A DNA stretch of 64,000 bases from Brachycybe producta (lineage: Eukaryota > Arthropoda > Diplopoda > Playtdesmida > Andrognathidae): assembly GCA_036925085.1 (NCBI GenBank), contig JAUPFP010000045.1, forward strand, positions 930,001 through 994,000, written 5' to 3'. Shown piece after piece: positions 59,628 to 64,000 of this stretch. The notes beneath the pieces are model-generated. The model ran no database searches and had not been told where the DNA came from. It saw nothing but the letters and a program-made list of their open reading frames with translations. Made by a program: the position numbers and the translations under genes. Positions within the stretch are counted from its first letter, which is position 1. Each line of letters begins with the position of its first letter.

Positions 59628-60780
59628 TCTGATGTAACTTTCCACTAAAGTTAACATTCTGATGTTAATTTTCTCTTTTGCATTTTAAACTGTTATTTGT
59701 TAAATGTCTGATACACTGTTTATAATTAAAAACATTCCTATTTCAAGGATGGCGTCAATTTTTTTTTTCTAAAAAAGTCTAGTTTAGAGAATTATGTTTG
59801 CAAATTTATCATTTATTAGTATATTACAATTGCAAAACATGACAAATTTAGAATTTAAACAAAATTCAACAGTTTCTTGAGATGGGCTGTCTGTTTTATG
59901 CTTAGATTATTACTTTTAAGTTTTGAGATGTATAATACCGGTAATACAGTATAAAAAAATATACTTCCTTTCTGTTGTGTTTAAATTTCAAAATATGACA
60001 TGTGTCATATACAAGTAGTTAATAGTTTATTTTCTAAATTTCATAATTTGCCATTCATACAAAACAACTTCCTGTAACAGACTTTAAAAGTCACCATTAT
60101 CTGAATACATTTGTCATTGTCTACTTATCAATTTTTGTTGCAGTTGCCATTTTGAATCTGTTTTAAAAACCGTTGTTTATTTGTTTGCACATATAATTAA
60201 TAACAATAAGTACACTTGAAGGCTTAAGGTAGGATTTGAGTATAGTGGACGGGGTTTCTTTTCTGTTCATACCAAAAACAAAACAAAAAACTAAGATGGA
60301 ACTTCTGTTACTTCTTTTTAAAAGTAACTAAGTAGTTGATGGATAAACAGATGACTAAATTGAAAAGTAGGCGTGATGGAACCACCCTTGTTGTTGTTGT
60401 TTTTACATGAACAGTAGTAGTTCATTTTTTGTGGATATGTGAAGGGAGAGAGACCAGGGGTGGGGAGGGTGCGGAGGTGGGGTACCCCACTCTTCTTGTC
60501 ACTTTTGCTTACATCTGATATAATTATAATTACCACCCACACTTTTAAAATACATCTCTAAAGTCCTCATTTATCACTTGATACATTAAGTCGTGTCAAC
60601 TACTTCCTCGGAAGAAAAGAACAAACAAACAAACAAAAAAACACCTGTAACAGAAAAAGGTGTACATATTATAATTTTTTATATTTGCATTTACCGTCAA
60701 AGTGGAAAAATCGCTCATTTTACACAATTACTAGGCATTATGTGAAACCATAAATTCGTTTGTACATGTACAATAAATAT

Positions 60781-61255
60781 CAGTGTTGAGAAGTAATTTG
60801 TCAAATGAATTATTGTAATTAAATAACTTTTCTCAAGTAATTTCTTACCAAATTACTTTTGAAATTACGTAATTTTTAATTGTATTTAATTTTCTTTTCT
60901 TGTGAAAATATTATTAGTTTAAATTATTTCTTAAATTACTTTTCAATTACTTTTTTATTAATTGTTTGTTGTTCTTAAACTACTCAGAACTTAAGCTAAA
61001 TTTTATCTTTTAAGTTAACTTGAAGTCAAACAAATGAACTGATGGTCAGTTTTTACTTCCTGCAATTTGCTTTTGTAATTTTACATCATGTCACCTGACT
61101 TGTAATTTGAAAGCATTTTAAATGCTTTAAGGAAAATGACTAATTGGAATTAATTTATTTTATTTTTTTAAAAATTAGTAATTGTAACTTGTTTCTCGAT
61201 GATTTAATTAGTAATTGTAATGAATTACTTTGAAAAGCAATCTGTCATAACACTG
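60781..61255. mobile_element. CAGTGTTGAGAAGTAATT palindromic element
   Basis: Starts CAGTGTTGAGAAGTAATTTG and ends TGTCATAACACTG, with many AATTACTT / AAGTAATT words mirrored across the middle. The CAGTGTTG...GTAA end type is common in animal MITEs. No clear duplication. Confidence 0.55.
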
Positions 61256-63464
61256 GTAAATTTGCATAATTAATAGTATTTTAGGCAATGCGCATAATTG
61301 TTCATAACAACAGACAAATCTTTATTTATTCAATTTGCTTGTTGTTTTAGGCATTCGGTATCTTGCCTAAAATGCTATTTGATTATTAAGATTTATGAAA
61401 TTGACGATATTGCACAATTACTAATTACTGGACCATATGATAAAACCACCAGTTTTTTTTCTTGTAAATCTGCATAATTAATAACATTTTAGGTAGAATC
61501 CTCATAAAAACACATTACCAAAAAACGCAACTATTTGTGCAGATTTACTACAGGTACCTAAATATTGTCTAGTAATTGTACAAAATAGCCGATTTTTTCA
61601 TCTAGGCATAAGTACATGCTATGATGAGTCATATTTATAAGACCCAAAGTGATGGAAGGATTAGGATTTAAAAAAAACCTCTAAGCTCTAAAAGACACTT
61701 GAGAATTAAAAATATGTTAGGTGAAGTCAAACTTCAAAATTATGTGTCTAATTATGCAATCACGGATAATAATAAGAAATTCGGAGGGTCAAAACACTCC
61801 TTTTTTCAGGTGTGGGTAGATGCTACTATGTTGCTACCAATAAAATGAAAAATTAATCGTAAAAACTCCCAAACAAGAAAAGTACCTGGAGTGCCCCCTG
61901 ACTTTGATTTGTAAGCGATACTGTGACAAATTACAACCATGGGACTATATAAGTGATGAACGTTACTTATATAGAAAAAGGGATGGAGGGAGGGAGGAAG
62001 GGGATAAAATTGTTGGATAAATAGACCACACACATACAGATTACAATTGATGGAGGTGGGTGGATGGACAATGGGTGTGTGTTTTTGGTGGATAAGAGGG
62101 AGTGAGAGATGAGGTCAGTGGACCTAATACCTATAGGTGCATATTTGATTTGTGTTCTTACAAATGTGTTGTTGGAGGTTGAATTTGTGTAAGAATACTC
62201 AATGACTGAGTGCACCAACACTGTGTTTGGAGTAAGCAATGTTTTTTGTGACCTAGCACCACTGAAAGCACCTGTACTTTATGTTTTAAGGTGATTCACA
62301 AAAATGAATTTGATAACCTGCAAATCGGGTCTGCCAACAAGTCAATGTCTGTGTCCGGAAACTAAAGATAAAGCTATTATCTATAAGGGGGGGGGGGGGG
62401 CTGTACGGGAACTATGCTAGCTCGGCCTACCCTTCTCAAGAAAGGAAGCATGTAATTTCACTCTTTCTTGATTATGTTAGATTTGACATGGTGACGACCA
62501 TCGGTGTGAAGTTCAGAATGTAAAGAACATGTTTATATGTAGGCAATCATGTATTTGAGGGGAAAATGTCAAAATCAGGCACGTTTTATTTTTCAGTTCT
62601 AATTAACATCAGTACACCTGCAATCAGCTCGAGTCATGTGGCAGAGAGAATAATTCCTAATTCCTAATTATAAATGATTGTCGTTTAGACAAAATTTAGA
62701 CATCATTGTCAAATTGAAGACATCCTAATTAAACACATTTGGTAGTCTACTGTAAAGACATTTATTAAGAAAAGCAATAAATATGCATCATTTCTAGCTA
62801 AATAAGTTATTTAATTAGCTTTGGATTGCCATGACTGTCTACTTATGTGGGGATTTCTAGTAAGGATGCCATCTAACAATGCAATGTTTATGTTTTCTGC
62901 AGCTAGCGAAACGTTCAAGATATGCAAGGCTTTCGGTTTTCCAATGATTCCCATTGAAATTCATCTAGCATGAAGTTTTACATTGTTAGAATTTACAGTA
63001 CAACCTAGTACAGACTGATCGATTTATCGCCAAACACACTCGTATCCAGCGACTTCACAACGTCTTTGTCGGACACAGCGAGTTGTATCTGAATACATGT
63101 GGCCAGTGGTGTTGTGTGTCCAAACAGAATTCAGTATGTTGAGTTCTGCAATAGATTTGCTGACTGACACTGGCAGTGCCGGATTACCAAATAGGCAGAG
63201 CTGTAGGCACCGGCTTATTGGGCCTCGGGCCTTTTAAGGGCCCCGCGAGAACGGATCAAAATAATACTGATTTGATATTGAAAGAAAATTACAATCAAGC
63301 TTTCTTAAATTGTTTCCAGAAGATAGAAAAATAATGAATCAACTCAAAGAAGGCCACAGGAAGGCTTCAGGAATGAATAGCATGGATTAGTTTGTGACGA
63401 GGATTTTTTTTTATACAAAATGATATTAATTTTTTTGTATTTATAATTTATTTTGTAGGCGTTT

Positions 63465-63545
63465 CTTATGTTGGTTCAGTGATAGAGCAAAGACCACCAT
63501 CAAAGACAACAATTTTAATCGTCGCCCGAGTTAATCTCCTGGTTT
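63465..63545 (+). other. tRNA-like sequence (degenerate tRNA or SINE head)
   Basis: GGTTCAGTGATAGAGC has the shape of a tRNA D arm (GTTC pairs with GAGC), and about 35 nt later CCGAGTTAATCTCCTGG resembles a T arm. The anticodon stem does not pair, so a functional tRNA is not supported. Confidence 0.3.
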
Positions 63546-64000
63546 TTTGATGATAATCTCTTTAAAAAAAATTTTTCATAATTTGGGACCTCCGAGGTGA
63601 GGTGTGGTAACAAGAAAGTGACGTCATGGATGAGGGGCGTTATATCCCGTGGTGATATTACCACTAGGTTGGATGTCAGAGGTAAGTGCCAACAAATTTC
63701 TTTTCAAGTTAACTTTGAAAGGTGGGACATTTTTTTTTTTTGGCGAAGTGACTCAACAATGAAAATGTTCTCTATTGAATTATGATACTTCTTTTTTTTT
63801 CTTGAATGGATTTCTTTTATTGTTACTATTGTTCTCTGAGAAATGTTTGACATTTTGTTTTCTCATAAGTTTTTTTTAAACAGTATGTGTTTCGATTTAT
63901 CACAGCGACACACAATAAGTTGACGGTATTTATGGAACACTATAGGTGGGCAGCCCGTGCTTTATACTCTCCCCACTCATTTTCCCCCCTTTTATTTCTG

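Larger units (their letters stand above)
52801..64000. other. Gene-poor region upstream of the collagen gene
   Basis: No exon could be supported on either strand. Contents that can be named: presumed collagen promoter sequence next to 52800, a (GAT)n run at about 53607-53630, the tandem repeat field 53855-54740, a MITE-like GC-rich element 55908-56060, palindromic elements at 58107-58448, 59443-59627 and 60781-61255, a poly-G run near 62390, and a tRNA-like stretch near 63470-63545. Confidence 0.5.

Noticed and set aside
62389..62401. Poly-G run (also near 27580) as a G-quadruplex
   Set aside because: A single homopolymer without the four spaced G tracts that would support a call.

Overview
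This is AT-rich nuclear DNA from an animal, most likely an invertebrate. Two intron-rich genes point tail to tail. One is an EYA (eyes absent) transcription cofactor/phosphatase gene on the + strand (728-29974). The other is a FACIT-type collagen gene on the - strand (33531-52800). No bacterial, viral or organellar gene was recognised. Introns of tens to a few thousand bases, GT-AG junctions and EYA and collagen domains all indicate a metazoan. The sequence does not let me name the phylum.

Left half (1-30 kb): the EYA gene has 17 coding exons in its main form, about 678 residues. It has two alternative first coding exons (728-790 and 6205-6264) that both join exon 2 in phase. Exons 2-11 encode a Ser/Tyr/Gly/Pro-rich activation region. 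Exons 12-17 encode the conserved C-terminal EYA domain with the HAD-type DxDxT motif. One intron (28980-29476) uses a GC donor and consists almost entirely of a palindromic transposon.

Middle (30-33.5 kb): a 3.5-kb convergent intergenic gap holds 3' untranslated sequence and nested palindromic repeats.

Right half (33.5-52.8 kb): the collagen gene has 40 coding exons and encodes about 1068 residues. In order these are a signal peptide, an acidic linker, a TSPN/laminin-G-like domain, a long interrupted Gly-X-Y region built of 45/54-base exons, a Cys-containing NC2-like linker, a short COL1 region and a Cys-rich C-terminus. This matches FACIT collagens (types IX/XVI/XIX), not fibrillar collagens. 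One exon (40657-40714) has a one-base phase conflict.

Far right (52.8-64 kb): no gene was recognised. This part holds tandem repeats, palindromic elements and simple repeats.

The most unusual aspect of the window is its density of palindromic (fold-back) mobile elements in introns and gaps. At least seven families are present, many nested, several with recognisable target-site duplications (9, 4 or 3 bp). In two groups the ends (and in one the core) are conserved while the long inverted arms differ from copy to copy, yet each copy's arms match each other. The EYA-FACIT neighbourhood may also be an ancient linkage, since human EYA2/3/4 share chromosomes with COL9A3/A2/A1.
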